NCBI RefSeq assembly: GCF_003346815.1
Contig: NZ_CP031217.1
Coordinates: 1,550,001 to 1,614,000 of the forward strand
Length of the DNA stretch: 64,000 nucleotides
Direction of reading: 5' to 3'
DNA from: Halarcobacter bivalviorum
GTDB lineage: Bacteria > Campylobacterota > Campylobacteria > Campylobacterales > Arcobacteraceae
Part shown: positions 9,019 to 17,957 of the stretch, one piece after another
Layout of the letters: the number at the start of each line of letters is the position of its first letter
Position numbering within the stretch: position 1 is the stretch's first letter
Program-made: the position numbers and the translations under genes
The notes under the pieces: generated by a model
Databases searched by the model: none
What the model was told of the DNA's origin: nothing
Seen by the model: the letters and a program-made list of their open reading frames with translations, nothing else

Positions 9019-9669
9019 ATGAATAAAAAAGAAGAATTTAGAAAAAGAGATTTTTGCTATACATGCTATAGACCGGAGAGTTCATGTATGTGCAAATATA
9101 TAAATACAATAGAAACAAAAACAAAATTTATAATTTTAATGCATCCTAAAGAGTTTCGAAAAACTAAAAATGGAACAGGACAATTTACAAAAAATAGTTT
9201 AAGTAACTCAGAACTTTATATTGGTATAAATTTTACAAACCATAAAAAAATAAATAAAATAATAGAAAATCCAGAAAATGAATCTTATTTACTCTATCCA
9301 GATGAGAATAGTCATGATTTAAGTAGTAAAAAAATTAATACAGATAAAAACTTAGTTATTTTTATAATTGATTCTACTTGGCCTTGTTCTAAAAAAATCA
9401 TTAAAGAGAGTACAAATCTACAAAAACTAAAAATGCTAAGTTTTACTACTAAAATAAAATCTGCTTTTAAAATAAAAAGACAACCTAGTGAATACTGTCT
9501 TTCAACTATTGAATCAACCCAATATATCTTGGAGTTATTAAATAATTATAATTATGAGAATTTAAAAATTGAAGAGTTAAATAATATGAGTAAACCTTTT
9601 GAGAAAATGGTTGATTATCAGATAAAATGTGCAGAAAAGAAAAGTGAACCTAGATTTAAAATCTATTGA
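9019..9669 (+). CDS. DTW-domain tRNA-uridine aminocarboxypropyltransferase-like protein
   Basis: The DTW family (TapT/YfiP) transfers the 3-amino-3-carboxypropyl group of SAM to uridine in tRNA or rRNA. Four N-terminal cysteines (C13, C16, C23, C25) form the typical zinc cluster CYTC...CMC. The DTW signature appears as DSTW (D118-W121), preceded by the strand NLVIFII. LMHPKEFRKTKNG and the ending ESTQYILELL are also family-typical. At 216 aa the length is normal. The start ATG lacks a strong ribosome binding site. The 3' end overlaps the convergent DUF5610 gene by 7 bp. Confidence 0.85.
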   Translation: MNKKEEFRKRDFCYTCYRPESSCMCKYINTIETKTKFIILMHPKEFRKTKNGTGQFTKNSLSNSELYIGINFTNHKKINKIIENPENESYLLYPDENSHDLSSKKINTDKNLVIFIIDSTWPCSKKIIKESTNLQKLKMLSFTTKIKSAFKIKRQPSEYCLSTIESTQYILELLNNYNYENLKIEELNNMSKPFEKMVDYQIKCAEKKSEPRFKIY

Positions 9670-10310
9670 TTCACTTCTTCTATATTCTCTAACTCTTTTT
9701 GAGCATCTGTTTTAAGTAGTTCTGCAATTTTTTGATCTACTATATCTAATGTCTTCTCTTGTGTTTGATAAGAGATTTCCGGAAGATTGCCTCCCCACAT
9801 TTTTTCTGCTTCTTCAAATCCTTGAACAATACCTTTTCTTGCTTCTCTTAAAGCTTCAATATTATCTCCGGCTAAATCAATTACAAAAGAGCTAACTCTT
9901 TGTGAAGTTTTATCTATTCCAAAAAAACCATCAGCAGAAACTAATTCTTTTGCTTCTTCAGGAGATAACTTTGTAATAGGTTTTCCTTCATAACCAATTG
10001 ATGCTAGACTAAAACCTCCATCAATCTCTTTTCCTGAAAGGAAATCATATAGTTCAGTATTATTAATAATATTCATTAAAGAATTTTGAGCATTGGTGTT
10101 TGCTTGAGATAGTTCAACACTCTTAATATTTAAAAATACTTTTATGCTTTCCATTGAAATTGATACATTAACAGCAGAATTATGAATTGAATTCTCTTTA
10201 TATTCTCTATTTGTATCAATTTTTTGTTCACTTCTTTCAGAAGATAAACTTTTATTTGATTGAAGGTCATACTTATTGAAACTCTTTGAATTTAGTTCTA
10301 CAGCTTCCAT
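9663..10310 (-). CDS. DUF5610 protein (annotated elsewhere as hydrogenase-4 component G-like)
   Basis: The C-terminal half (about residues 85-200) has the DUF5610 hallmark segments GYEGKPITKLSPEEAKELV, DGFFGIDKTSQRVSSFV and GFEEAEKMWGGNLPEISYQT. The N-terminal 70 residues are Ser/Asn-rich and low-complexity, with no signal peptide. The hydrogenase label used in databases is historical: no hydrogenase gene is nearby, and I see nothing here to support that role. The function is unknown. Confidence 0.7.
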   Translation of the reverse strand: MEAVELNSKSFNKYDLQSNKSLSSERSEQKIDTNREYKENSIHNSAVNVSISMESIKVFLNIKSVELSQANTNAQNSLMNIINNTELYDFLSGKEIDGGFSLASIGYEGKPITKLSPEEAKELVSADGFFGIDKTSQRVSSFVIDLAGDNIEALREARKGIVQGFEEAEKMWGGNLPEISYQTQEKTLDIVDQKIAELLKTDAQKELENIEEVNQ

Positions 10311-10469
10311 AATAAGCTCCTTTTAATAAATAAATTATATTGCCACATTTCTTAAAATTAGTTTAAACGTAACACTTCTTGTTATTTGAGAATTAAAAAT
10401 TTAATTTGTTTTTTTTACATTTTAGTAAAAATAACCTATAATTGAAAAAATTAATTTGGTTATTTTAAT

Positions 10470-12101
10470 ATGAGTTTAAAAATATTTTTTCTTTCGACTT
10501 TTCTTATTTATAATCTATATGCTGAAAATAAAGCTTTTGAAATAGTTATATCTCCTAAAGATAAAACTATTTTAAAATATTATTATCATTTTGAAAATAA
10601 AGCTATTTGGATTCAAAATAATAATCAAATAAAAGATTTAGCTTTTGATTTAATTAACAAAATAAAACAAGATAAAATCTTAAAACCACAGATAAATAAG
10701 CTCTTTAAATTTGAGAAAATTGAAAACTTATTAGAACACAGAGACTATTTAACTAAAAATAGCCTAATTGAATTAGATATACTCTTAACAAAAACTTATC
10801 ATGAATATATGACTTATTTAGCTAAAGGTGTTATAAATTGGCAAATATTTTTAGATGAATTAAAAAAGATTGAAGAAAAAGATGAGATAAAAGCTAAGTG
10901 GGCTAAATATGAAGTAAGAAAAAACTTTATTACCCTTCTAAGAAAAGCTATTGAAAAACAAGATATAAATCTTGCAATAAATGAAGTAAATTATACTTTT
11001 CCTTATGCAAAAGATTTAGAAAATGAAATAAAAAGATTAGAAGAAATCTCACAAAGTGGCGGATATATAACTATTCCTGAAACTAAAACTATACTAAAAA
11101 AAGGTAATTCTTATCCTCAAATCAGACAGATTAGGCAAAGATTATATCAAAGTAATGACTTAGATTCTATCTTTTGTGAAAGTGAAATAGAAAACTGCTT
11201 AGAGTATTATGATCAGACTCTTTTTAATGCTGTAATTAATTTTCAAAAAAGATATGGCCTTATAGCTGATGGAATAATTGGTGAAAAAACAATAGAAAAA
11301 CTAAATACTCCTGTTGAAGAAAAGATTAAAACTGTTCGAATAAACCTAGAAAGAATGAGATGGCTACCAAGAAATTTAGGAAATGAGTTTATTCTTATAA
11401 ATATTCCTGCATATAAACTAAAGTTTTATGAAGATAAAGAAGTACAATTAAAAATGGATATTATTGTAGGTAAAAAAAGATTTCCTACTCCTATTTTTAG
11501 TCATAGAATGTCTGAAATAATAGTAAATCCTTACTGGAAAATACCTCAAACAATAGTTAAAAAAGAGATTATTCCTAAGTTAGTAAAAAATAGTGATTAT
11601 TTAGAAAATGAAAATATAAATGTCCATGAAAATTGGGATACTAATTCTTTAAAATTTGATGTAAGTAATGTTGATTGGAATATGTACTTAGATAATGACT
11701 TAATAGGAACACCAAAAGAAGCTCCAATGAGATTTATTCAAACACCTGGAGGAACAAATCCTTTAGGAAGAATCAAATTTCTATTTCCTAACCAATATTC
11801 AGTATATCTTCATGATACTCCTGAAAAACACTATTTTACATTAAATGAAAAGACTTTATCTCATGGTTGTATTAGATTAGAAAGACCCTTTGAATTATTT
11901 GAAAAAATTATTTTTAAGGAAGATGAAACAAGTTTTGAAAAAAATAAAAGCATAAAAAATTTAGAAGAAAAAGATTTTAAACTATCAAAAAAGATACCTA
12001 TTCATATAGTCTATTTAACCGCTTGGGTTGAAAATAACAAACTTCAATTTAGAGATGATATTTATGACTATGATAAAATACAGTCAAGGCTACTGTTTTA
12101 G
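10470..12101 (+). CDS. L,D-transpeptidase with peptidoglycan-binding domain (LdtD/YcbB type)
   Basis: A signal peptide (residues 1-18, ending IYNLYA) directs export. A helical N-terminal domain is followed by a peptidoglycan-binding segment (about 215-275: YPQIRQIRQRLY, FNAVINFQKRYGLIADGIIG). A YkuD catalytic domain spans about 300-490. The active-site motif SHGCIRL is intact (H465, C467, R469). Such enzymes form 3-3 crosslinks in peptidoglycan or attach lipoproteins. The size (543 aa) and domain order fit the YcbB/LdtD class. Its last 12 bp overlap the convergent gene. Confidence 0.9.
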   Translation: MSLKIFFLSTFLIYNLYAENKAFEIVISPKDKTILKYYYHFENKAIWIQNNNQIKDLAFDLINKIKQDKILKPQINKLFKFEKIENLLEHRDYLTKNSLIELDILLTKTYHEYMTYLAKGVINWQIFLDELKKIEEKDEIKAKWAKYEVRKNFITLLRKAIEKQDINLAINEVNYTFPYAKDLENEIKRLEEISQSGGYITIPETKTILKKGNSYPQIRQIRQRLYQSNDLDSIFCESEIENCLEYYDQTLFNAVINFQKRYGLIADGIIGEKTIEKLNTPVEEKIKTVRINLERMRWLPRNLGNEFILINIPAYKLKFYEDKEVQLKMDIIVGKKRFPTPIFSHRMSEIIVNPYWKIPQTIVKKEIIPKLVKNSDYLENENINVHENWDTNSLKFDVSNVDWNMYLDNDLIGTPKEAPMRFIQTPGGTNPLGRIKFLFPNQYSVYLHDTPEKHYFTLNEKTLSHGCIRLERPFELFEKIIFKEDETSFEKNKSIKNLEEKDFKLSKKIPIHIVYLTAWVENNKLQFRDDIYDYDKIQSRLLF

Positions 12102-13214
12102 TCCACTTTTTAGATTAGCTTTTATCTGTTTGACTTCATCAAGAGTTAAATAATATTTATCTTCAATTAGATACTTCATAAACCTAACTTCTGCATTTGT
12201 AAAACCATCTAACTCTTTTTCTTTAATTGAAGTCTCTTTTTTAGTTAATCTTACTCTTCTTAATTTTCCATTGATATTTTTTACATAATATATAATATCA
12301 AAGTCTGTACTATTAATTTTTTCTATTGTTACACAAACATTTAAGATTTCTGCATCATATGAAGGAACTAATTCTTTGAATTCTTCATTTTTTAGAAATC
12401 CTATATATAACTTTGTATAAATATCGAAATAATTCATAAGTTTTTTAGATTTTAAGAAACTAAAGTCTACAATAAAATCTTTTGCTTGTCTTGATCTTCT
12501 TAAAATCCATTCTAAAGTTTGAAAATATATAAATTTTTTATGCTCAATTGTATAAGCTTCTATAAATTTTGAGCTATTAAAAGAGGTTTTGAAACCATTT
12601 TTCTTTCTATTAAATACTATTTTTTTAAGAAAATCAATATCTTCTAAGTCTTTTGTAATCCAAATCGTACAATAAGAAGGAAATCGTCTTAAACCAACTG
12701 TACCTTCTGTGAGAATTATTAGAGCTCTAATATGAAGATGAGGGAATAAAAGCTTTAATAAAGCATATTTTTTATCAAGTCTTTTATTTAAACTTACTGT
12801 TTTTTTAGAAGTACTCATTTCTACAAAATATAAAGCATCTTCTGTAAAAAACAGTGCATCAAATTCAGAAATATCTTTATAATTTGACTTATATACTATT
12901 TGTAGACTTCTATCTATCATCAGACCTGTTTTATACTCTTTATCAATCCTATTTTGATGTGGTCCTTTTAACACAAACTCTTTAATTGATTCATTTTCTA
13001 CTGCATACTGTAATAATAATTCATAAATTATATTTTCATAAACTTCACCTCTAAAACTATTAAAGGTAGCAAGATTTTCAATTGATTCATCGTGTTCGTT
13101 GGATTTTAATAAAGGTTTGATATTTCGTAAATCATATCTATAATAGAATAAGTTTTCTTCAATTTTTGAAAAATTTAAATTTTTTATGTCTTGACTTATT
13201 TTTAAATGCCGCAC
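12090..13214 (-). CDS. Unrecognised 374-aa protein with PD-(D/E)XK nuclease-like core
   Basis: I cannot name the family. A possible nuclease core is visible. FRGEVYENIIYELL (about residues 53-66) is an N-terminal helix with conserved acidic residues. ISEFDALFFTEDALYFVEMSTSKK then has the strand-D-strand-E layout of PD-(D/E)XK folds, as in the DUF1887/Can nucleases, although the usual ExK lysine is not in place. The remainder is helical, with no membrane segment. The start is GTG 13214 behind AGGTAG. Nuclease function is inference only. Confidence 0.55.
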   Translation of the reverse strand: MRHLKISQDIKNLNFSKIEENLFYYRYDLRNIKPLLKSNEHDESIENLATFNSFRGEVYENIIYELLLQYAVENESIKEFVLKGPHQNRIDKEYKTGLMIDRSLQIVYKSNYKDISEFDALFFTEDALYFVEMSTSKKTVSLNKRLDKKYALLKLLFPHLHIRALIILTEGTVGLRRFPSYCTIWITKDLEDIDFLKKIVFNRKKNGFKTSFNSSKFIEAYTIEHKKFIYFQTLEWILRRSRQAKDFIVDFSFLKSKKLMNYFDIYTKLYIGFLKNEEFKELVPSYDAEILNVCVTIEKINSTDFDIIYYVKNINGKLRRVRLTKKETSIKEKELDGFTNAEVRFMKYLIEDKYYLTLDEVKQIKANLKSGLKQ

Positions 13215-13327
13215 TCTACCTAGAAGATTTTATCTTCTTTCTCCATATTTTATTGTTTTTTGAGGATTATAGCCAAAGAATAACCATTTGTAAAGTCTCT
13301 TTAATAAAATAAAATTATAATAAAGCC

Positions 13328-13837
13328 ATGAAGAAGACTCTACTATATATATTCATTATTATATTTTTAACTGCATGTGCAAATAAGAATAATGTAACAA
13401 AAAACAATCTAAATAATAATTCTAAAAAGTTATATAACTTGATTATTAAATCCTCAGAATATATTGATAAAAACGAGGCTAGTGACTTCTCAACAAATAT
13501 CATTTTACACTCTGTTTTTTTAGCTAAAAGCTATAAAGTCAACACTCATCCTTTAATACATAACACTTTAATAAATCTAAATTTAAAACAAAAAGGTTTT
13601 TGTTATCATTATGCAAATGATTTATTAAAATATATAAATTATAAAAAATATAAAAGTTTTAAATTTAAAAAAATTGTTTCAAATCGAAATAATTATTTTG
13701 AACATACTGCCATTATCTTAACAAGAAAAGATATAAATTTTGAAAATAGTATTGTATTAGATGCTTGGAGAGATGCAGGAAAACTATACTTTTCAAAAAT
13801 AAAAGATGATAAAAAATATAAATGGGAGCTAAAATGA
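13328..13837 (+). CDS. Lipoprotein with possible Cys-His-Asp catalytic triad
   Basis: The lipobox LTAC (Cys17) follows a hydrophobic signal, so the mature protein should be lipid-anchored. The C-terminal domain contains GFCYHYANDLL (C92), EHTAIIL (H126) and VLDAWRDAGKLYF (D145). That order and spacing resemble transglutaminase-like or papain-fold hydrolases. The exact family is unknown to me, and the triad is a reading of the sequence, not established chemistry. Its stop overlaps the next gene's ATG (ATGA), so the two are translationally coupled. Confidence 0.6.
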   Translation: MKKTLLYIFIIIFLTACANKNNVTKNNLNNNSKKLYNLIIKSSEYIDKNEASDFSTNIILHSVFLAKSYKVNTHPLIHNTLINLNLKQKGFCYHYANDLLKYINYKKYKSFKFKKIVSNRNNYFEHTAIILTRKDINFENSIVLDAWRDAGKLYFSKIKDDKKYKWELK

Positions 13838-14520
13838 AAAATATTCTAATAACAGGTTGTAGTTCTGGACTTGGTTTGGCACTTACAAACTTATATCTAG
13901 AAAAAGGGTACAAAGTTTTTGGTATAAGTAGAAACAAACCAAAAATTGAAAATGAAAACTTCTTTTTTAAAGCTTTTGACCTTTCAAAAATAGATATAAT
14001 AAAAAAAGAGTTAACACCTTTTATAAAAGAGATTAATAATCTTGATACTGTGTTTCTAAATGCAGGTATGTTAGGGGAAATAAAAGAGATTACAAAACTA
14101 TCAACAAAAGAGATTCAAGAAGTTTTAAACCTAAATCTTTTTGCAAACAAAGAGTTACTTGATATCTTAGCAACAATTAAAGTAGATACTATTGTAGGTA
14201 TTTCATCAGGAGCTTCAAAAAAAGGTTCAAAAGGTTGGGGTTCATACTCTTTATCTAAATCTTCACTAAATATGCTATTAAACCTTTATGCAAAAGAGAT
14301 GATAAATACAAAATTATTTGCAATTGCACCAGGTGTAATTGAAACACCTATGACTGATTATATTAGATTTAATATTGATGATGAAATTTTTACTTCTGCA
14401 AAAATTTTAAAAGATGGAGAAATTCAAAAACCTTTTGAAGCAGCAAAAAGATTATTTCAAGCCTTAGAAAGAAAAAATAAATTTGAAAGTGGTTCTTTTT
14501 TTGATGTAAGAAAAATCTAA
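13834..14520 (+). CDS. Short-chain dehydrogenase/reductase
   Basis: This is a Rossmann-fold NAD(P)-dependent oxidoreductase: N-terminal TGCSSGLG cofactor loop (residues 7-14), NAG motif (LNAGMLG), catalytic Ser region (ISSGASKKGSKGWGSY) and YSLSK (Tyr/Lys of the active site). The length of 228 aa is typical of classical SDRs. I chose ATG 13834, which overlaps the upstream stop as ATGA with GGAG just before it; an ATG 12 nt upstream would place that GGAG inside the gene. The substrate cannot be inferred. Confidence 0.85.
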   Translation: MKNILITGCSSGLGLALTNLYLEKGYKVFGISRNKPKIENENFFFKAFDLSKIDIIKKELTPFIKEINNLDTVFLNAGMLGEIKEITKLSTKEIQEVLNLNLFANKELLDILATIKVDTIVGISSGASKKGSKGWGSYSLSKSSLNMLLNLYAKEMINTKLFAIAPGVIETPMTDYIRFNIDDEIFTSAKILKDGEIQKPFEAAKRLFQALERKNKFESGSFFDVRKI

Positions 14521-14629
14521 AATCTTTTTATTATATAATTAACTTCAACTATACATAAGCTTTATATAATGGTTATTTTGATACTTTATAATTTTAAAAA
14601 ATATTATTTAACTCTTTATAAGGCTCTAT

Positions 14630-17191
14630 ATGAACACAAAAACATTTAAAAATTATATTTTCTCAAGTAAAATTATTTTAGTAGGAATAATTTTTATAAT
14701 TTGCTTTGCTTTTAGTACATATTTACATACCTCTCTAACAAAAAAAGAATCAATTGAACACTCAACTACTATTTCTAATCAAGTATTCTCTTCTATGTAT
14801 CAAATTATGAGAAAAGGTTGGAGTAGAGAAGATTTAAATCTTTTTACAGCTTCATTAGAAGAGAATTTTGCTGGAAGTAATTATGAGATAAATATTTATC
14901 GTTCAGAAAAAGTAAAAGAGCTTTTTGGAGAAATGGAAGAAAAACAAAAAGATAAAACTTTAATAGACGTATTAAATGGAAGAATTCCTGAATACAAATC
15001 TTTTGAAGATAATGTTGTAAGAAATATTATGCCTTTAAAGGCTTCTCAAGAGTGTCTTATGTGTCATGCTAATGCAAAGGTTTCTGATATATTAGGAATG
15101 GTTGAAGTAAAACAAGATTTAAATACTATTTTTAATGAATCAAAATTTCAATTTATTATCTTCTTCTTAATCATTATCCCTATTTTCCTTATTTCTGCTT
15201 TTATCTCTTCAAGATATACAAATAAAAAAATCACAAAAAGCCTTGATCTATTTAAAGAAAAAGTGGAAAATATAAATTCAGTTGATGATTTTAAACAATT
15301 TGATTCAAAAAATATAGACCTCTATTTTAAAGAGTTTAATGAAATAATTCAAAACGTAGATAATATGGCTGAAAAACTTAAAAATGTGGCTGTTGATAAA
15401 GAGTTATTAGAATTTGAAATTAAACTTCTTGATAAATTTATTATTACCTCTGATGTAGTAAAAGATTGGAGAGAATATATTTGTGATTTACTTCTTGAAA
15501 TCAATAAAATTATGGAAACCTATACTCTAATGACTATGTTTAGAGTTGATGATGACCAATTTGAAGTAGATATTTTCTGGCTTGGTAATCCACAAGATGA
15601 AGTAAAAGAAGTATTTGAAGAGTATATTAATAGTGTAATTAAAACTTCAGAATATTTCAAAGGAATGACTGATTTTAAAATAAAACATATTATTGCAAAT
15701 AGAGATAAAAAACTTTATAACCTACAAAAAGCTGATATTGAATATAGATCAAAATCACTATTTTTAGATACTCCAAAAATTGGAGGAATTGTTGGTATTG
15801 GTTTACAATCTGTTTTATCAACAGACCCAATTAGATATATTGTTGTTGACTCAATCTTAACAACAATGGCAAATTTAGTTGGTTCTGTAAAAGCAATTAA
15901 TAAATATACTCAAGATTTAGAATATTATGCAGCAAGAGACCCTTTAACTGACCTTTTTAATCAAAGAGTATTTAATGATATGATGATTTATGAGATAAAA
16001 AGAGCTAAGAAACATAACTACTCTTTTGCATTGATGATTATTGATTGTGATAACTTTAAACCAATAAATGATAACTTTGGTCATGCTTTTGGAGACAAGT
16101 TTTTACAGACAATTGCTGATATTTTAGAAGAAGAAAAAAGAGATGAAGATATAGTTGCTAGATATGGAGGAGATGAATTTACAATTATCTTACCTGAGTG
16201 TGATACAAATGGAGCATATACTGTAGCACAAAGAATTTCTCAAAGAATTTCTCAAGAAAAACTTCTTGCTCCTGATGGAACATATGTAGGAGTTACTATT
16301 TCTATAGGTATTTCAGTTTATCCTGACCATACTACTTCTCAAAAAGAACTATTTATAATTGCAGACCACATGATGTATGAAGCAAAAGATGAAGGTAAAA
16401 ACTCAATAAAACTTCCAACTAAAGATAATGTTTCAGAGATTTTAAAAATCAATCAAGAAAAATCTGCTCTTTTAATTTCAGCTATTGAAAATAATGAGAT
16501 TCATCCATATTTCCAACCAATAAAACCTGCTCTTAGTAATGATAATAACCTAGTTATTCATGAATTATTAATGAGAGTAAAACATAAAGATAAAATTTTC
16601 TCAGCCTTTGAGTTTATTGAAATTGCAGAAGCAAGAGGGTTAATCAATAAAATGGACTTAATGGTTATTGAAAAAGCCTTTGAGAAAATCTATGAAACAG
16701 GCTATGAAGGAGTATTGTTTATTAATCTATCTCCAAAATCTTTAATAGTAAATGATTTTATTAATCAAATAAATATATTAGTAAAAAAATATAATATAAA
16801 TAAAGAAAAAATTGTTTTTGAAATAACAGAAAGAGAGACAGTTAAAAACTTCTCTTTACTTGAAAAGTTTGTACACAATCTAAAACTTGAAGGCTATAAA
16901 TTTGCAATTGATGATTTTGGCTCAGGCTTTTCATCTTTCCACTATATAAAGAAATTTCCTATTGATTATTTAAAAATTGATGGTGATTTTATTATTAATA
17001 TAAATAAAGATGAAAAAGACAAAGCTTTTGTAAACTCTATTGTAACTTTAGCAAAAGAGTTAAATATCCAGACAATTGCTGAATTTGTAGAAAGCCAAGA
17101 GATTGTTGATACTTTAGATGAGTTAGAAATTGATTACTGCCAAGGATATCATATTGGTAAGCCTTCAGAAGAGTTTATAAGCTTAAAATAA
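14630..17191 (+). CDS. Haem-motif sensor with GGDEF and EAL domains
   Basis: This is a membrane-bound cyclic-di-GMP enzyme. One transmembrane helix (about 12-32) precedes a periplasmic domain with a CxxCH haem-binding motif (C142, C145, H146), as in DUF3365/Tll0287-type sensors. A second helix lies at about 173-192. Next come a GAF-like region, a GGDEF domain (GGDEF near 513-517, with an RxxD inhibitory site five residues before it) and an EAL domain. The EAL motif reads ELL, but DDFGSG near 760 is intact. Both activities are possible. The haem suggests redox or gas sensing. Confidence 0.88.
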   Translation: MNTKTFKNYIFSSKIILVGIIFIICFAFSTYLHTSLTKKESIEHSTTISNQVFSSMYQIMRKGWSREDLNLFTASLEENFAGSNYEINIYRSEKVKELFGEMEEKQKDKTLIDVLNGRIPEYKSFEDNVVRNIMPLKASQECLMCHANAKVSDILGMVEVKQDLNTIFNESKFQFIIFFLIIIPIFLISAFISSRYTNKKITKSLDLFKEKVENINSVDDFKQFDSKNIDLYFKEFNEIIQNVDNMAEKLKNVAVDKELLEFEIKLLDKFIITSDVVKDWREYICDLLLEINKIMETYTLMTMFRVDDDQFEVDIFWLGNPQDEVKEVFEEYINSVIKTSEYFKGMTDFKIKHIIANRDKKLYNLQKADIEYRSKSLFLDTPKIGGIVGIGLQSVLSTDPIRYIVVDSILTTMANLVGSVKAINKYTQDLEYYAARDPLTDLFNQRVFNDMMIYEIKRAKKHNYSFALMIIDCDNFKPINDNFGHAFGDKFLQTIADILEEEKRDEDIVARYGGDEFTIILPECDTNGAYTVAQRISQRISQEKLLAPDGTYVGVTISIGISVYPDHTTSQKELFIIADHMMYEAKDEGKNSIKLPTKDNVSEILKINQEKSALLISAIENNEIHPYFQPIKPALSNDNNLVIHELLMRVKHKDKIFSAFEFIEIAEARGLINKMDLMVIEKAFEKIYETGYEGVLFINLSPKSLIVNDFINQINILVKKYNINKEKIVFEITERETVKNFSLLEKFVHNLKLEGYKFAIDDFGSGFSSFHYIKKFPIDYLKIDGDFIININKDEKDKAFVNSIVTLAKELNIQTIAEFVESQEIVDTLDELEIDYCQGYHIGKPSEEFISLK

Positions 17192-17201
17192 AAGCTTATA
17201 A
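17175..17201. terminator. Bidirectional hairpin after the GGDEF-EAL gene
   Basis: TTATAAGCTT (17175-17184) and AAGCTTATAA (17192-17201) form a perfect 10-bp stem around an A-rich 7-nt loop. It lies between two convergent genes and covers both ends. Confidence 0.5.
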
Positions 17202-17903
17202 CATCGCTTCTGATAGCATCCCTACTATAAAACCTAAATTTACTCCAAAAGCTATAAACCTACTATCTTTTAACTTCATAGAAGGAGCTATATCTTCAAA
17301 AATAAGATATAAAATTCCACCTGCGGCAAACAACATTAAAGATGAAGTTAATTCAGGCCTATCTCTTAATAAATAAAAACCTATTAAAGAGAAAACTACT
17401 CCTATAAAACTAAAAATGAATAAAAGTAATAATGCTCTACTTTTTCTGAAAGCAGAAGCTCTTAATTCTATATAAGAAGTAAAGGCTTCAGGTAAATTTT
17501 GACAAGCAATAAATATTGCTAATAAAATACCTGTATTATAATCATATACAAATACTGCACCTAAGGCTATAGATTCAGGGATAAAATCTAAAAGCATAGA
17601 AATAAATTGAGGAATTGAAGCAGAATTTTTATTTATATAATCATCTAAAAAATAAAAAACAATGGCTCCAAGTAAAAAAATAGAGATACTAAAGCCTATA
17701 GAAAGAGTATCCATCCCTTTTGGTACTAATACAAAAGCAACTGCAGCAAGCATAATACCTGTTGCAAAAGCAGTTAAGAAATGAATGATTTTTATTTTGA
17801 TTTGTCTATTTAAAACTGTTTTTTCAAAAAAATAAGAGAAAAGCCCTCCAATAAAAACTGTTGAACCAGCAAGAAAAGAGAAAAAGATTATTTCATAAGG
17901 CAT
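17196..17903 (-). CDS. ZIP-family metal transporter
   Basis: This is a polytopic membrane protein with about eight hydrophobic helices. The ZIP core motifs are readable: LLDFIPESIALGA in helix IV (H replaced by DFIPES) and FIACQNLPEAF in helix V. These carry the polar residues that line the metal path in ZIP transporters. In canonical ZupT these motifs read HxxPEG and HxxPEG; here the histidines are partly substituted, which could change metal choice. At 235 aa the length fits short bacterial ZIPs. It is probably a divalent-metal importer. Confidence 0.75.
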   Translation of the reverse strand: MPYEIIFFSFLAGSTVFIGGLFSYFFEKTVLNRQIKIKIIHFLTAFATGIMLAAVAFVLVPKGMDTLSIGFSISIFLLGAIVFYFLDDYINKNSASIPQFISMLLDFIPESIALGAVFVYDYNTGILLAIFIACQNLPEAFTSYIELRASAFRKSRALLLLFIFSFIGVVFSLIGFYLLRDRPELTSSLMLFAAGGILYLIFEDIAPSMKLKDSRFIAFGVNLGFIVGMLSEAML

Positions 17904-17957
17904 AAAAAAGACTCCATAAATATAAAATTTTATTATATCATAGAGTCAATTTTTAAT

